Positions 50,877-60,298 of a stretch of 64,000 bases of DNA are shown one piece after another. Each line of letters starts with the position of its first letter. Position 1 is the stretch's first letter. Made by a program: the position numbers and the translations under genes. This DNA comes from Danxiaibacter flavus (GTDB lineage: Bacteria; Bacteroidota; Bacteroidia; Chitinophagales; Chitinophagaceae). The DNA lies in NCBI RefSeq assembly GCF_041060425.1, contig NZ_JAULBC010000011.1:62001-126000 (forward strand), written 5' to 3'. Below the pieces are notes generated by a model. That model was not told the origin of the DNA and searched no databases. It was given only the letters and a program-made list of their open reading frames with translations.

Positions 50877-51320
50877 ATGAAAAAAATCATATTGATGGCC
50901 TGCTGCGCATTAACCTTTACGCTGGCTAATGGTCAGTCGCTGCTTGAGCGTGCTCAAAAAGAAGCAAAGGAAATGCATAAGCTAATTCTTCTGAACTTTT
51001 CCGGTTCAGACTGGTGTATTCCATGCATAAAAATGCATAAAGAGTTTTTTGAGAATGACGACTTTAAAAAGGCAGGAGACAGCTTACTGGTGTTTTTAAA
51101 TGCCGACTTTCCGAGGCTAAAAAAACATCAGCCGGATGAAGCGACTCAAAAGGAAAATGAGTGGCTGGCAGACAAGTACAATCAAAACGGTGCCTTTCCA
51201 TATACAATCTTACTGGATGGAGATGGTAAGGTGTTAAAATCATGGAACGGATTGCCTGCATGTACTCCTGCTGAATTTACCAGGGAAATTGTAAACAATT
51301 ATGCAGCCTACTATAAATGA
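50877..51320 (+). CDS. Thioredoxin-family periplasmic protein
   Basis: 147 residues with a signal peptide (1-19, 'LTFTLANGQS'). Thioredoxin-like domain with 'LLNFSGSDWCIPCIKMHKEF' (CxxC at about 45-48), 'AFPYTILLDGDGKVLKSWNG'. 18 bp after the haem protein gene; its 3' end overlaps the ApbE gene start by 20 bp. Likely supplies thiols or reducing power to the module. Confidence 0.88.
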   Translation: MKKIILMACCALTFTLANGQSLLERAQKEAKEMHKLILLNFSGSDWCIPCIKMHKEFFENDDFKKAGDSLLVFLNADFPRLKKHQPDEATQKENEWLADKYNQNGAFPYTILLDGDGKVLKSWNGLPACTPAEFTREIVNNYAAYYK

Positions 51321-52254
51321 ATTGAGCGTGCTAAAGGAATTTAGAAGATCAGAACGGTTGATGGGGAATGCTTTCGAGATAACAGTCGTCTGCGAAGAGA
51401 AGGAGGTAGCAAATGAAGCAATCCTACTTGCGATTGAAGAAATCAGGAGAATCGAAAGATTATTCACGACGTTTGACAACGACAGTCAAACTAATCTCAT
51501 CAACAGGAACGCAGGCGTTGAGGCAACGGTAGTGGACAGGGAGGTTTATGAGCTTATAGAAAGAAGTATCCGCATTAGCGTGTTGACAGATGGCGCATTC
51601 GATATTACGTTTGGCTCGATAGATAAAAGCCTGTGGAATTTTGATCAAACCATGACAAAGCTACCCGATCCGAAGTTGGCAAAATCGATGGTGCGGCTCA
51701 TTAATTTTCGCAACATTGTACTCAACAAAGAAAACTGCAGTGTGCTGTTAAAAGAAAAAGGCATGCGGATTGGGTTTGGCGGTATTGGTAAAGGGTATGC
51801 CGCAGAAATGGCCAGGCAGCTGTTGCAACGAAAGGGCATTGTTGCCGGCGTGATCAACGCGTCCGGTGATATCAGCACCTGGGGAATGCAGGCCAATGGC
51901 AAACCCTGGACCATTGGCATTGCTGACCCGGACAATGCTTCGCTTCCCTTTTCATACCTCAATATCAGCAACATGGCAATTGCAACTTCCGGCAATTATG
52001 AGAAGTTCGCTGTGATAGGCGGGAAGCGTTATTCTCATACCATCAATCCAAAAACTGGTCTTCCTGTCTCAGGTATTAAAAGCGTCACTATCATCTGTCC
52101 CAATGCAGAAATAGCGGATGCAATGGCAACACCTGTAAGTGTAATGGGAGTGAAAGCGGGGCTCGGCCTGATCAATCAGATGCATGGCATAGCCTGCATC
52201 ATTATCGATGACTATAACAACATTTATTCATCTAAAAATATTCAAATCAGATGA
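51301..52254 (+). CDS. apbE: ApbE-type FAD:protein FMN transferase
   Basis: 317 residues. ApbE features: 'RLMGNAFEITVVCEE', 'IEEIRRIERLFTTFDNDSQTNLIN', 'GAFDITFGS', 'GFGGIGKGYAAEMARQLLQRKGIVAGVINASGDISTWG', 'HTINPKTGLPVSGIKSVTI', 'ADAMATPVSVMG'. The last motif carries the Mg-binding D.(M)AT pattern. Lacks its own signal peptide, so it may act in the cytoplasm or be exported differently. Overlaps the thioredoxin gene by 20 bp and the DUF4266 gene by 4 bp. Confidence 0.92.
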   Translation: MQPTINELSVLKEFRRSERLMGNAFEITVVCEEKEVANEAILLAIEEIRRIERLFTTFDNDSQTNLINRNAGVEATVVDREVYELIERSIRISVLTDGAFDITFGSIDKSLWNFDQTMTKLPDPKLAKSMVRLINFRNIVLNKENCSVLLKEKGMRIGFGGIGKGYAAEMARQLLQRKGIVAGVINASGDISTWGMQANGKPWTIGIADPDNASLPFSYLNISNMAIATSGNYEKFAVIGGKRYSHTINPKTGLPVSGIKSVTIICPNAEIADAMATPVSVMGVKAGLGLINQMHGIACIIIDDYNNIYSSKNIQIR

Positions 52255-52475
52255 AACTGTATGCACAACTTACATCAGTATTAATAGTATTATTCGGTTT
52301 CTCATTTGCTTCGTGTACCGTAGTAAAAGAATACCAGAAAAATAAACTTAACGATGCAGAAATGGTATTAGGAAACCGCAAGGTCGAAAAGACAGAACTG
52401 AATTTTCAATCTTACCGCGAGGGCGCTTCGGGTGCCAATGCGGGCAAAAGTGGCGGAGGTTGCGGCTGTAATTAA
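52251..52475 (+). CDS. DUF4266 small lipoprotein
   Basis: 74 residues; lipobox 'FSFASC' (Cys22). Mature part 'VVKEYQKNKLNDAEMVL...RKVEKTELNFQSYREGASGANAGKSGGGCGCN' is the DUF4266 signature ending GGGCGCN. 'EGASGAN' resembles the D-G-x-(S/T)-G-A-T motif that ApbE flavinylates, and this gene overlaps apbE by ATGA. Flavinylation is my inference. Confidence 0.88.
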   Translation: MKLYAQLTSVLIVLFGFSFASCTVVKEYQKNKLNDAEMVLGNRKVEKTELNFQSYREGASGANAGKSGGGCGCN

Positions 52476-52495
52476 TTACCCATAAAAATGAAACG

Positions 52496-53689
52496 ATGAA
52501 GAGAATATATTTTACAGCAGCGGCATTATTTGCATGGATGCAATCATTTAGTCAGAGCAGTAATACAGACACTGGCTTTGTTTCGCGAAAGTTGAAGCTC
52601 GAAGAAATAAACTTTGTATCAAGTTATTATCAGCAAAACGGCGATCATTCAGCGGTTACAGGTGGTATAGGCACGGAAAAGCTATCCGATCTGTCTAACT
52701 TTATCGATGTGAAACTGATCCGGTATGATAAAAAAAAGCGCAAGCATAGTTTTCTCCTGGATCTGGGTGTAGATCATTACACTTCAGCATCTTCCGACAG
52801 GATTGATCTGAAAGCAAACAGTTCTGCTTCGCATGCAGATACAAGGGTTTATCCATCTTTTACCTGGAATGAAGAGGATGAAACCAACGGCAAGACGATT
52901 GGCGCCGGGGTATCTTTGTCTAAAGAATTTGATTATTCTTCCTTTGGTGCAAATCTTATGTTTGCTAAAAAAACTAAAAATAAAATGGGTGAATTTGCGG
53001 CCAAAGCACAGGTTTATCTTGACCAGGTAAGTTTGGTAACGCCAGTTGAATTAAGGACAGAAAGTAACAGTCACTATCACGAAGATTATCCTGTAACACC
53101 AAGAAATACTTTTGCGGCATCTTTGTCTTATGCGCAAATTATCAACTCCCGGCTTCAGGTAATGTTTTTGGCAGATCTGGTCCGGCAGAACGGCTATTTG
53201 GGACTTCCGTTCCATCGGGTGTACTTTGCCGATAGTACCGTGCATCAGGAAAAGATGCCTGATAACAGGTTAAAGTTACCATTGGGTTTCCGGGCCAGTT
53301 ATTTTGTATCCTCCAGGATAATTGTAAGGGCCTATTACAGGTATTATACCGACAGCTGGGAGCTGCATGCAAATACCATCGATCTTGAGGTGCCGGTAAA
53401 AATCTCGCCTTTTGTGTCTGTTAGTCCATTCTACCGTTACTACACACAGACAGCTGTAAAATATTTTGCGGGCTACCACGCACATACAGCGGCAGATGGA
53501 TACTATACCAGCAATTATGATCTGTCCAAATTCAATAGCCAATTTGTGGGTGCAGGTATCAGGCTAACGCCGGCGAATGGTATTTTAGGTATTCAATCGC
53601 TGTCCATGCTTGAATTGCGGTATGGGCATTATTTTAAAACTACAGGAATGAATGCCAATATCATTTCATTAAATTTAAAGATTAAGTAG
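52496..53689 (+). CDS. DUF3570 outer-membrane-type protein
   Basis: 397 residues with a signal peptide (1-19, 'WMQSFSQS'). Beta-barrel-like alternating strands throughout ('HSFLLDLGVDHYTSASSDRID', 'SKEFDYSSFGANLMFAKKTKN', 'RIIVRAYYRYYTDSWELHANTIDLEVPVKI') and a terminal aromatic strand. 'DHYTSAS' near residue 90 resembles another flavinylation-type motif. DUF4266 and DUF3570 genes recur side by side with ApbE, as here. Confidence 0.88.
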   Translation: MKRIYFTAAALFAWMQSFSQSSNTDTGFVSRKLKLEEINFVSSYYQQNGDHSAVTGGIGTEKLSDLSNFIDVKLIRYDKKKRKHSFLLDLGVDHYTSASSDRIDLKANSSASHADTRVYPSFTWNEEDETNGKTIGAGVSLSKEFDYSSFGANLMFAKKTKNKMGEFAAKAQVYLDQVSLVTPVELRTESNSHYHEDYPVTPRNTFAASLSYAQIINSRLQVMFLADLVRQNGYLGLPFHRVYFADSTVHQEKMPDNRLKLPLGFRASYFVSSRIIVRAYYRYYTDSWELHANTIDLEVPVKISPFVSVSPFYRYYTQTAVKYFAGYHAHTAADGYYTSNYDLSKFNSQFVGAGIRLTPANGILGIQSLSMLELRYGHYFKTTGMNANIISLNLKIK

Positions 53690-53715
53690 TAGTAATATTT
53701 TAAACGCCTAATACT

Positions 53716-54441
53716 ATGACTATGCAAAGTGACACTGAAAATAAAGGTCTGGACAGTTATTTAGATAATCACTATATCCATAAAAGCAACTGGCTGCGCG
53801 CCGCAGTGTTGGGTGCTAATGACGGTATTTTATCTGTCGCCAGTATTGCGATCGGTGTAGCCAGTGCCGGCGGCGCAAGACAACCTGTTGTGCTGGCGGC
53901 GCTGGCCGGATTGGTTGCCGGGGCGCTTTCCATGGCCGCCGGCGAATATGTATCTGTTAGCTCGCAGACTGATTTGGAAAAGGCCGATATTGAACGGGAG
54001 AAAAAAGAGCTCGAAGAAATGCCGGAAATCGAACTGCAGCGATTAACCGAGATCTATCAGCAACGAGGGCTAAAAAAGGAAACGGCAGCAATTGTAGCAC
54101 GTGAGCTAACCGAAAAAAACGCACTGGAAGCACATTTGCGGGACGAATTGGGTATAAACGAGATTACCCAGGCCAATCCGATTCAGGCGGCGCTTGCATC
54201 AGGCGCTGCTTTTACTTCTGGTGGCATTCTGCCCCTCCTGATCACTATCTTTTTTCCGCTTGGTAACATGCACTACTCGTTGTATGTATGCTCGATCTTT
54301 TTTCTGATGATATTGGGCGCTGTTGCTGCGAAAACCGGTGGTTCAGATATCAGGAAGGCGGTTATCAGAATAACGCTTTGGGGAACACTGGCGATGGTGA
54401 TAACAGCCGGGGTGGGTTACTTGTTTGGGGTTTCAGTGTAA
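53716..54441 (+). CDS. VIT1/CCC1-family metal transporter
   Basis: 241 residues. 'HYIHKSNWLRAAVLGANDGILSVASIAIGVASAG' and 'GALSMAAGEYVSVSSQTDLEKADI' are the VIT1/CCC1 hallmarks. A cytoplasmic helical metal-binding domain with Glu-rich helices ('REKKELEEMPEIELQRLTEIYQQRGL') follows, then three membrane helices from about 150. Members move Fe2+/Mn2+. Last gene of the redox/metal run. Confidence 0.92.
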   Translation: MTMQSDTENKGLDSYLDNHYIHKSNWLRAAVLGANDGILSVASIAIGVASAGGARQPVVLAALAGLVAGALSMAAGEYVSVSSQTDLEKADIEREKKELEEMPEIELQRLTEIYQQRGLKKETAAIVARELTEKNALEAHLRDELGINEITQANPIQAALASGAAFTSGGILPLLITIFFPLGNMHYSLYVCSIFFLMILGAVAAKTGGSDIRKAVIRITLWGTLAMVITAGVGYLFGVSV

Positions 54442-54556
54442 CTGCAGTAGAGGATTTATCTATGATTTTGAAGTGTGGTGAACTAAACAGAAAAGTCTGT
54501 ACCCCGTAAAACCTCTTTCCGGAGATCAGCAAAATAACCAGATCCAGCGAATTTTA

Positions 54557-54588
54557 AAGCTCGTAAATGAATAATTTACGAGCTTATT
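54557..54588. terminator. Bidirectional terminator
   Basis: Perfect 12-bp stem AAGCTCGTAAAT/ATTTACGAGCTT with a 5-base loop, between convergent genes. Confidence 0.75.
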
Positions 54589-54626
54589 GGTCAAAATCTT
54601 GCTGGTAGATTTCTTGTTGAATTTAT

Positions 54627-55727
54627 TTATTGAACGATTGTCTTTATTGGCAATGAAGTTGAATCTTTGGGCATAAAATCGAGACCTAGCAGTTTCCCGA
54701 TTGTTGGTGCAATTTGTTTCTGGTATAACTGGCTTTCAGTATGTACTTCGCCCCGAGCCTGGGTGTCGGGCCCCATAACCGCAATCCATGTTCCTCCGGA
54801 ATCTATCAGGCCACCATGAGAAGTCCATTGTTCTTTGATTTTATCGCCTCTTCCATGGTCGCAGGTTATGATCAATGTGGTTTTATCTTTATACTCACGC
54901 ATTTGCTGTAAGGTGTTCCACAGGTCAGCAATCATTGCATCTTCTGCGTGTGCACTTGTAATATACAAATCGTACATACCATTATGTGCCGCATAGTCTG
55001 TTTCCAAAAAGGAAATAAGCAAAACTTTCGGCTTCTTTTGTTTCATGTATTCCTTTGCATACAGATAGGTAATAAGATCAGGCCTGCATCCCAGCGGCCT
55101 TGGTGTTATTTTATTAATTGAGTTATACATCGCTGCAGTAGAAGAAGACAGTGAAAGTGTATCATCGTCAGCATTTATATATATACCACTTCTGTCTTCG
55201 TTAAGTATGTAAGGGAATCTGTCCCATGTAGCAAATGCTGCTACTTTGTCCGCAAATTTGTTTTGCTTGTTGATGTACTCAAGAATGGTAACGTTGGGGT
55301 TGGGAATTTTATCGTTTTTACTGATTCCTGTGTCCACACAACCAGTAAGCATTTCGTTATAACCGGGGTAAGATATTTTATATGGATTGGCTACATTTAC
55401 GTTGCTGCCAACATTCCGGTTGCCATATAGCTGGCCATTTTGCTCTATTATGCTCCAGAAAAAAGGGAATAGCTTTTTTCTTTTATCTAATGAAACGTCA
55501 GCACCGAAATGCTCCTCCAAATTATCTTTATCTCTTGTGTACTTTGGATTATTGAGCAGGGCAGCATCTATTCCGCCAAATACCTCCTGCCATCGCATTC
55601 CGTCAAGTGTTACAATAACCACGTTTTCTGTTTTGTGAGATTGTGCTTTTGCCGGACAATTGGCTATGGTGAATAACCCGGCTACTAAAAAAATGCGGAA
55701 TATTTTGTTGGATAAAATCTGTTTCAA
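54627..55727 (-). CDS. Alkaline-phosphatase-superfamily exported protein
   Basis: 366 residues with a signal peptide ('NCPAKAQS'). 'NVVIVTLDGMRWQEVFGG' holds the metal-binding Asp; the Thr/Asn nucleophile region is 'ISYPGYNEMLTG'; 'LETDYAAHNGMYDLYITSAHAEDAMIADLW' and 'IITCDHGRGD', 'WTSHGG' provide Asp/His metal ligands. Type I phosphodiesterase/phosphatase-like. First gene beside the amino-sugar cluster, in the same minus-strand orientation. Confidence 0.85.
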   Translation of the reverse strand: MKQILSNKIFRIFLVAGLFTIANCPAKAQSHKTENVVIVTLDGMRWQEVFGGIDAALLNNPKYTRDKDNLEEHFGADVSLDKRKKLFPFFWSIIEQNGQLYGNRNVGSNVNVANPYKISYPGYNEMLTGCVDTGISKNDKIPNPNVTILEYINKQNKFADKVAAFATWDRFPYILNEDRSGIYINADDDTLSLSSSTAAMYNSINKITPRPLGCRPDLITYLYAKEYMKQKKPKVLLISFLETDYAAHNGMYDLYITSAHAEDAMIADLWNTLQQMREYKDKTTLIITCDHGRGDKIKEQWTSHGGLIDSGGTWIAVMGPDTQARGEVHTESQLYQKQIAPTIGKLLGLDFMPKDSTSLPIKTIVQ

Positions 55728-55805
55728 TCGAGATGGTTTTAAAGTTAATGCATAAAAAAGTACATAAATCTTCGCGGTAACTTGCCGCTGTTTTGAATGT
55801 TACCG

Positions 55806-56684
55806 TCATGAAGCTTGCGGGCAAACCGGTATGGCTGAAAAAAGCTGTTGTGCATGATAATCAGCAAGCCCTTCTATCGGTCGTTTAATTATCGTTCCTG
55901 CCTGCATACCGAACGCTTCAGCGGTTTCTGTCAATATATCCTTAAATGTATAACCAATAGACCCGGTACAGTTAAAGGTATAGTGTTGATAATTTTCATA
56001 CCTGGCGACAAGGTTGGCAAAAAAATCAGTAAACGCACTTTTTATAAGGTCATGGGTATAAGTTTTATCCGCAATGCTTGTTGAAATAAATTTGGTAAAC
56101 TGGGCGCAAAAACGGTTGGGCAATTTTTCTGAATACACCAATTCCATGATTGTTTCGCGGGTTAATACATAGGTTGTAAAAAACTCTTCCCGCACGGGCA
56201 ATGGCATATACTCCCTTACATAATCGCTAAGTATTTTCCTTCCAATATAAAAACCGCTTCCTTCGTCACCCAGCAGGTAACCAAGTGAATCTATGTTTGC
56301 CGTTATTTTGGTTCCATCATACAGGCAGCTATTGGTGCCGGTTCCTAATATGGCAATGAACCCTTGTTTATCGCCCAGAAGCGCCTTTGCCGAACCCAAT
56401 AAATCCAATCCTGCGTGTATGGAAGCATTGGTGAAAATGCCGCTAAGCGCAGTGTTAATTATATGCAGCTTTTCATCAAAACAGCCAGCACCATAAAAGT
56501 AAATGCTGGTTACTTTTTGCGGGTCGAGGCTTTGCGGTAAGCATGGCAATAGAGAACCGGTAATATACTGCGGGTTTACAAAATAGGGGTTATAGCCTTC
56601 GGTATCAAAATAATATTTTTTATGTTCTGCGGAAATAAGACACCAGTTTGTTTTGGTAGAGCCGCTGTCAGCTACAAGTATCAT
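55806..56684 (-). CDS. BadF/BcrA-family sugar kinase (GlcNAc kinase-like)
   Basis: 292 residues, ASKHA fold: phosphate-1 'MILVADSGSTKTNWCLIS', 'AGLDLLGSAKALLGDKQGFIAILGTGTNSCLYDG', 'DSLGYLLGDEGSGFYIGRK', 'FNCTGSIGY'. Matches the BadF/BadG/BcrA/D ATPase group containing N-acetylglucosamine kinase. It overlaps the MFS permease gene by 4 bp, supporting uptake then phosphorylation of an amino sugar. Confidence 0.88.
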   Translation of the reverse strand: MILVADSGSTKTNWCLISAEHKKYYFDTEGYNPYFVNPQYITGSLLPCLPQSLDPQKVTSIYFYGAGCFDEKLHIINTALSGIFTNASIHAGLDLLGSAKALLGDKQGFIAILGTGTNSCLYDGTKITANIDSLGYLLGDEGSGFYIGRKILSDYVREYMPLPVREEFFTTYVLTRETIMELVYSEKLPNRFCAQFTKFISTSIADKTYTHDLIKSAFTDFFANLVARYENYQHYTFNCTGSIGYTFKDILTETAEAFGMQAGTIIKRPIEGLADYHAQQLFSAIPVCPQAS

Positions 56685-57940
56685 GCACTGTGTTTTAAAG
56701 ATAAACCAACTTTGTGTCCAGTCTTAGCATATAACCAAATACTCAGGTAGCAGGGTATTACCAGCCAGTATGCCTGTTGTGGCCTGGCAATATGCGCGAG
56801 CCAACCATACACAAGCGGTAAAATAGCACCACCCCCAATGGCTATGATCAATAATGATGAACCAATTTTTGTGAACCTGCCCAGACCATTAATAGCAAGG
56901 GGCCATATAGAAGGCCAGATAAGCGAATTTGCAAGCCCCAGCAACGCAATAAAAGTAACAGATACCAGTCCGTTGGTGAAGAGTGCGATGCCTGCAAACA
57001 AAAGGCCTGCCACCGGAGATATTTTTAATGCCCTTACCTGTGATATGTATTTCGGAATAGCGATAATGCCAATGATATAACCAGCCAGCATACATACCTG
57101 CGTGCAACTGGCAAAGAACCTTGCAACAGAAAGGGAGATGCCTTGTGATGAGGCATAGTTAACAATGGTGTCGCCTGCAATTACTTCAACTCCCACATAA
57201 AGAAACAAAGTACATACGCCAAGGAGCAGGTGTGGAAACTGGAAAATGCTGGTTTTGCTATTATTGGCTGATGCTACTGTTTCATTTTCAGCATCTGCAT
57301 CAACTTCGGGCAGGCCTGAGAAAAATACCAGCATGGCTAAAAAAACAAGTACCACTACAATAATTAAGTAGGGTACTATTACCCGGTGTGCAAGGTCGCT
57401 AAGAACAATTGTTTTTTCCGCGGCAGACATTGTAGCTATACGCGCCTTAACGCCATCAGCATCCTGTAGAATAACAGCGCCAATTAACAATGGCCCAATA
57501 ACACTTGCTATGCCACTGCAAATACCCATAACGCTGATACGTCGCGCGGCGCTTTCGTGCGGACCTAATATTGTTATATATGGGTTTGATGCGGTTTGTA
57601 AAATGGCGAGGCCGGTGCCCTGCACAAAAAGGCCGGTTAAAAAAAGGGGATAGGAGCGTATAAAAGCTGCGGGAATAAACAACGCCGCGCCGGCAGCCAT
57701 GATAAGCAATCCTATGCTCATGCCTTTTTTGTATCCTGTTAACCGCAAAACACTCGCCGCAGGTATTGCCATAACTGCATAAGAAATATAAAATGAAAAA
57801 GCCACCAGGTAACCAGCGATGTCATTAAGCTGGCAGGCTATTCTTAAGTAGGGTATTAATACAGCACCAAGCCACGTTACAAAGCCAAATACAAAAAAAA
57901 GCATGCCTATAATAAAAATGGGTTTGTTGAATAATTTCAT
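56681..57940 (-). CDS. Sugar MFS permease (FucP/NagP group)
   Basis: 419 residues, 12 membrane helices. 'FFVFGFVTWLGAVLIPYLRIACQLND' and 'GLFVQGTGLAILQTASNPYITILGPHESAARRISVMGI' are FucP-type hallmarks. A cytoplasmic loop 'GLPEVDADAENETVASANNSKTSIFQFPHLLLG' precedes helix 7. Likely imports GlcNAc/MurNAc or anhydro sugars given the kinase and MurQ neighbours. Confidence 0.9.
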   Translation of the reverse strand: MKLFNKPIFIIGMLFFVFGFVTWLGAVLIPYLRIACQLNDIAGYLVAFSFYISYAVMAIPAASVLRLTGYKKGMSIGLLIMAAGAALFIPAAFIRSYPLFLTGLFVQGTGLAILQTASNPYITILGPHESAARRISVMGICSGIASVIGPLLIGAVILQDADGVKARIATMSAAEKTIVLSDLAHRVIVPYLIIVVVLVFLAMLVFFSGLPEVDADAENETVASANNSKTSIFQFPHLLLGVCTLFLYVGVEVIAGDTIVNYASSQGISLSVARFFASCTQVCMLAGYIIGIIAIPKYISQVRALKISPVAGLLFAGIALFTNGLVSVTFIALLGLANSLIWPSIWPLAINGLGRFTKIGSSLLIIAIGGGAILPLVYGWLAHIARPQQAYWLVIPCYLSIWLYAKTGHKVGLSLKHSA

Positions 57941-58029
57941 ATGTATCGCGTCGTTATGGTTGTATAAAGGGAGTTCGATGTTGTCTAATTATTGTACGTT
58001 GATGAAACATTTGCTGATAATACTCTTCG

Positions 58030-58110
58030 CAAAGCTCTGTGCAGCTCTGTGTCTACTCAGTGCGCTCTGTGTAACCTTTTTTTGTTACACGGAGAAACAG
58101 CCGGAGGAGG
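58030..58110 (+). repeat. Dispersed repeat (copy of 41656)
   Basis: 'CTGTGCAGCTCTGTGTCtACTCAGTGCgCTCTGTGTAACC', the same CTTTTTTT-loop hairpin, then 'AGAAACAGCCgGAGGAG', nearly identical to 41660-41735. It lies between the permease and MurQ genes. Confidence 0.8.
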
Positions 58111-58227
58111 CCAGAGATTGTTTGTCGAACACCAGCCTGCTGAGCAAAGCCGATCAAGTTTAAAACTGGGCACTTCGTACCCGCCTGAATGTATTTATAC
58201 GGGCAGGCTTCGTAAATCCTACTTTGT

Positions 58228-59034
58228 TTATCGCAGGTAATCTGCTGCCAGTTTAACACTGCCGTGCTCAAGTAATATTTTTTTTGCTTCATTATAATCG
58301 GTAAGTCCGGTTTTATTCATCAGCATTTTAACTGCACGGTCGGTTATCTTATCGTTTATCAGCAATACATTTACCATTTGATTGTCTTCTACACGGCCAA
58401 GTTGTATCATGGTAGTGGTGCTGATCATGTCAAACAGCATTTTTTGTGCGGTACCGCATTTCATCCTGGTGCTGCCAGTAATAAACTCGGGGCCGGTTAT
58501 CACTTCAACCGGAAAATTTGCAACAGCTGCTATGGGGCTGTTGGGGTTGCTTACAATACAGCCTGTAGTTATTTTGTATTCGCGGCATACTTCAAGCGCA
58601 CCAAGCACAAAGGGCGTTGTTCCACTGGCCGAAATACCAATTACAATATCTTTTGATGATACTTTTTCTGCTTGTAGCCTGTCCCAGCCTTCCATATAAT
58701 TATCTTCCATTTCTTCACGGGCTTCCACCAAATGTTCTACGCCGCCTGCAAGAATAGTATTCACAATGCCCTTTTCAATCCCGAAAGTCGTTGGCAGTTC
58801 AATAACATCTAATACTGATAGTCTTCCCCCGCTACCTGCTCCCAGGTAAAATAACCTTCCTCCATTCTTTAAATGTTCCACTATATTACTTATAAGTGCA
58901 TTAATCTGCGTTAATGCATTTTTAATCGCGTATGCAACCGTTGCGTCTTCCTGGTTAATAAGTAGCGTTATTTCCTCTATTGTTTTGGTTTCCAGGCTCC
59001 TATGGATGGATGCCTGTTCAGTAATCTTTATCAT
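58228..59034 (-). CDS. murQ: N-acetylmuramic acid 6-phosphate etherase
   Basis: 268 residues from the ATG at 59034 (MIKITEQASIHRSLETKTIEEITLLINQED); the frame further up is not coding. SIS-domain etherase motifs 'FYLGAGSGGRLSVLDVIELPTTFG', 'GISASGTTPFVLGALEVCR', 'GPEFITGSTRMKCGTAQKMLFDMISTT' and 'NDKITDRAVKML'. Converts MurNAc-6-P to GlcNAc-6-P and lactate in peptidoglycan recycling. Divergent from the DeoR regulator, 96 bp apart. Confidence 0.95.
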   Translation of the reverse strand: MIKITEQASIHRSLETKTIEEITLLINQEDATVAYAIKNALTQINALISNIVEHLKNGGRLFYLGAGSGGRLSVLDVIELPTTFGIEKGIVNTILAGGVEHLVEAREEMEDNYMEGWDRLQAEKVSSKDIVIGISASGTTPFVLGALEVCREYKITTGCIVSNPNSPIAAVANFPVEVITGPEFITGSTRMKCGTAQKMLFDMISTTTMIQLGRVEDNQMVNVLLINDKITDRAVKMLMNKTGLTDYNEAKKILLEHGSVKLAADYLR

Positions 59035-59130
59035 AAAAAAAGATTTTGCAGTTTTTTTCTGTAATTTATATAAAAAACATGCAAATAAACGCAAAAGTTA
59101 TATATTTAGTATACAATCGGACAAACAAGC

Positions 59131-59883
59131 ATGCTTAAGGAAGAAAGACATCAGATCATTTTAAAGGAAATAAACCTTCATAACAAAGTGTATTCGACAG
59201 ATTTGAGCGAAAAGCTGCAGGTTTCTGAAGACACGATAAGGAGAGATTTGAATGAAATGTCTGACCTGGGATTGATTTTAAAAGTGCATGGCGGCGCAAT
59301 GAGTAAAACTTTTCATTACCCGTTTAACAGTCAAAACCCGGTTTACGCACTTGAGGCCAAGCATGTTATTGCTGATAAGGTGATAGGGCTTTTTAAAAAA
59401 GGCATGATGATATTGGTGGAAGGTGGAACCACTATTATGGAAATTGCCAAAAAAATACCAGCCGATTTGCAGGCAACTTTTTTAACAGTGAGTCCCCAGG
59501 TTGCCCTGGCTTTGGCTGAACATGAAAATATAGAAGTGATATCAATAGGTGGCAGGCTTGCCAAAAGCGCTAACATACACACAGGAGCAAGCGTAATATA
59601 TGAGATTGGAAATATTAAACCCGACCTGTGCATAATAGGTACAAATGGCATATCGCAGGAACACGGATTGACTGATTCTGATTGGGAAGTGGTACAGGTG
59701 ATAAAGGCAATGATAAGAGCTGCAAAAAAAGTAGCCGTTGTAACCATTGCAGAAAAATTTAATTCGGTAAAGCGTATTAAGATAGCCGATATAAAAGATA
59801 TTGATTACCTGGTAACTGAACTGTCACCCAATAGCCCTATGCTGGCACAGTATAACGGTGCTGAAAAGCCTGTGCTGTTATAA
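59131..59883 (+). CDS. DeoR-family repressor of the amino-sugar locus
   Basis: 250 residues. N-terminal DeoR HTH ('MLKEERHQIILKEINLHNKVYSTDLSEKLQVSEDTIRRDLNEMSDLGLILKVHGGA', 1-56) and a DeoRC sugar-phosphate sensor ('KKGMMILVEGGTTIMEIAKKIP', 'ISIGGRLAKSANIHTGAS', 'KPDLCIIGTNGISQEHGLTDSDWEVVQVIKAMI'). Divergent from murQ, so it probably controls the murQ/permease/kinase genes and possibly the SusC/SusD genes downstream. Confidence 0.92.
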   Translation: MLKEERHQIILKEINLHNKVYSTDLSEKLQVSEDTIRRDLNEMSDLGLILKVHGGAMSKTFHYPFNSQNPVYALEAKHVIADKVIGLFKKGMMILVEGGTTIMEIAKKIPADLQATFLTVSPQVALALAEHENIEVISIGGRLAKSANIHTGASVIYEIGNIKPDLCIIGTNGISQEHGLTDSDWEVVQVIKAMIRAAKKVAVVTIAEKFNSVKRIKIADIKDIDYLVTELSPNSPMLAQYNGAEKPVLL

Positions 59884-60298
59884 ATAACCAAGTGATAATA
59901 TTTAAATAGTGCATTGTAAGAAAACTTTCACTATTGACTATTCACTCATGACGATAGCAAATTCATAGTTCTACCGACAGGATAATTTTGTACAAAACAT
60001 GGAAAGCTTTCTGGAATGGACGCTTATGAGAACGGTCTAAATTTATCCCGAACAAACGATTAGCCAAAACATCATAAACGAAAAGAAAAGATTCGTACCA
60101 ACAATAATTACCCTATGATGAAGCGTGAAATATTGATTTTAACGGGCTGACAAACCTGGCTGAATATTTTATAATGGAGACGGTTGCTATGCTGTAAAAC
60201 TTATGTAAACACTGTTCAATAAATTTTCGTATCCCCATAGTTGCACGGCAATAATGTTTGCTGTGACTATGATTCACTAACTGCAAATTTTAAATCAA
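59884..60298 (+). promoter_or_regulatory. 415-bp region upstream of the SusC gene
   Basis: No gene is supported here. Near 60248-60258 'CAATAATGTTTGC' approximates a -7 box, about 40 bp before the SusC start. A promoter is expected but not pinned down. Confidence 0.35.
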
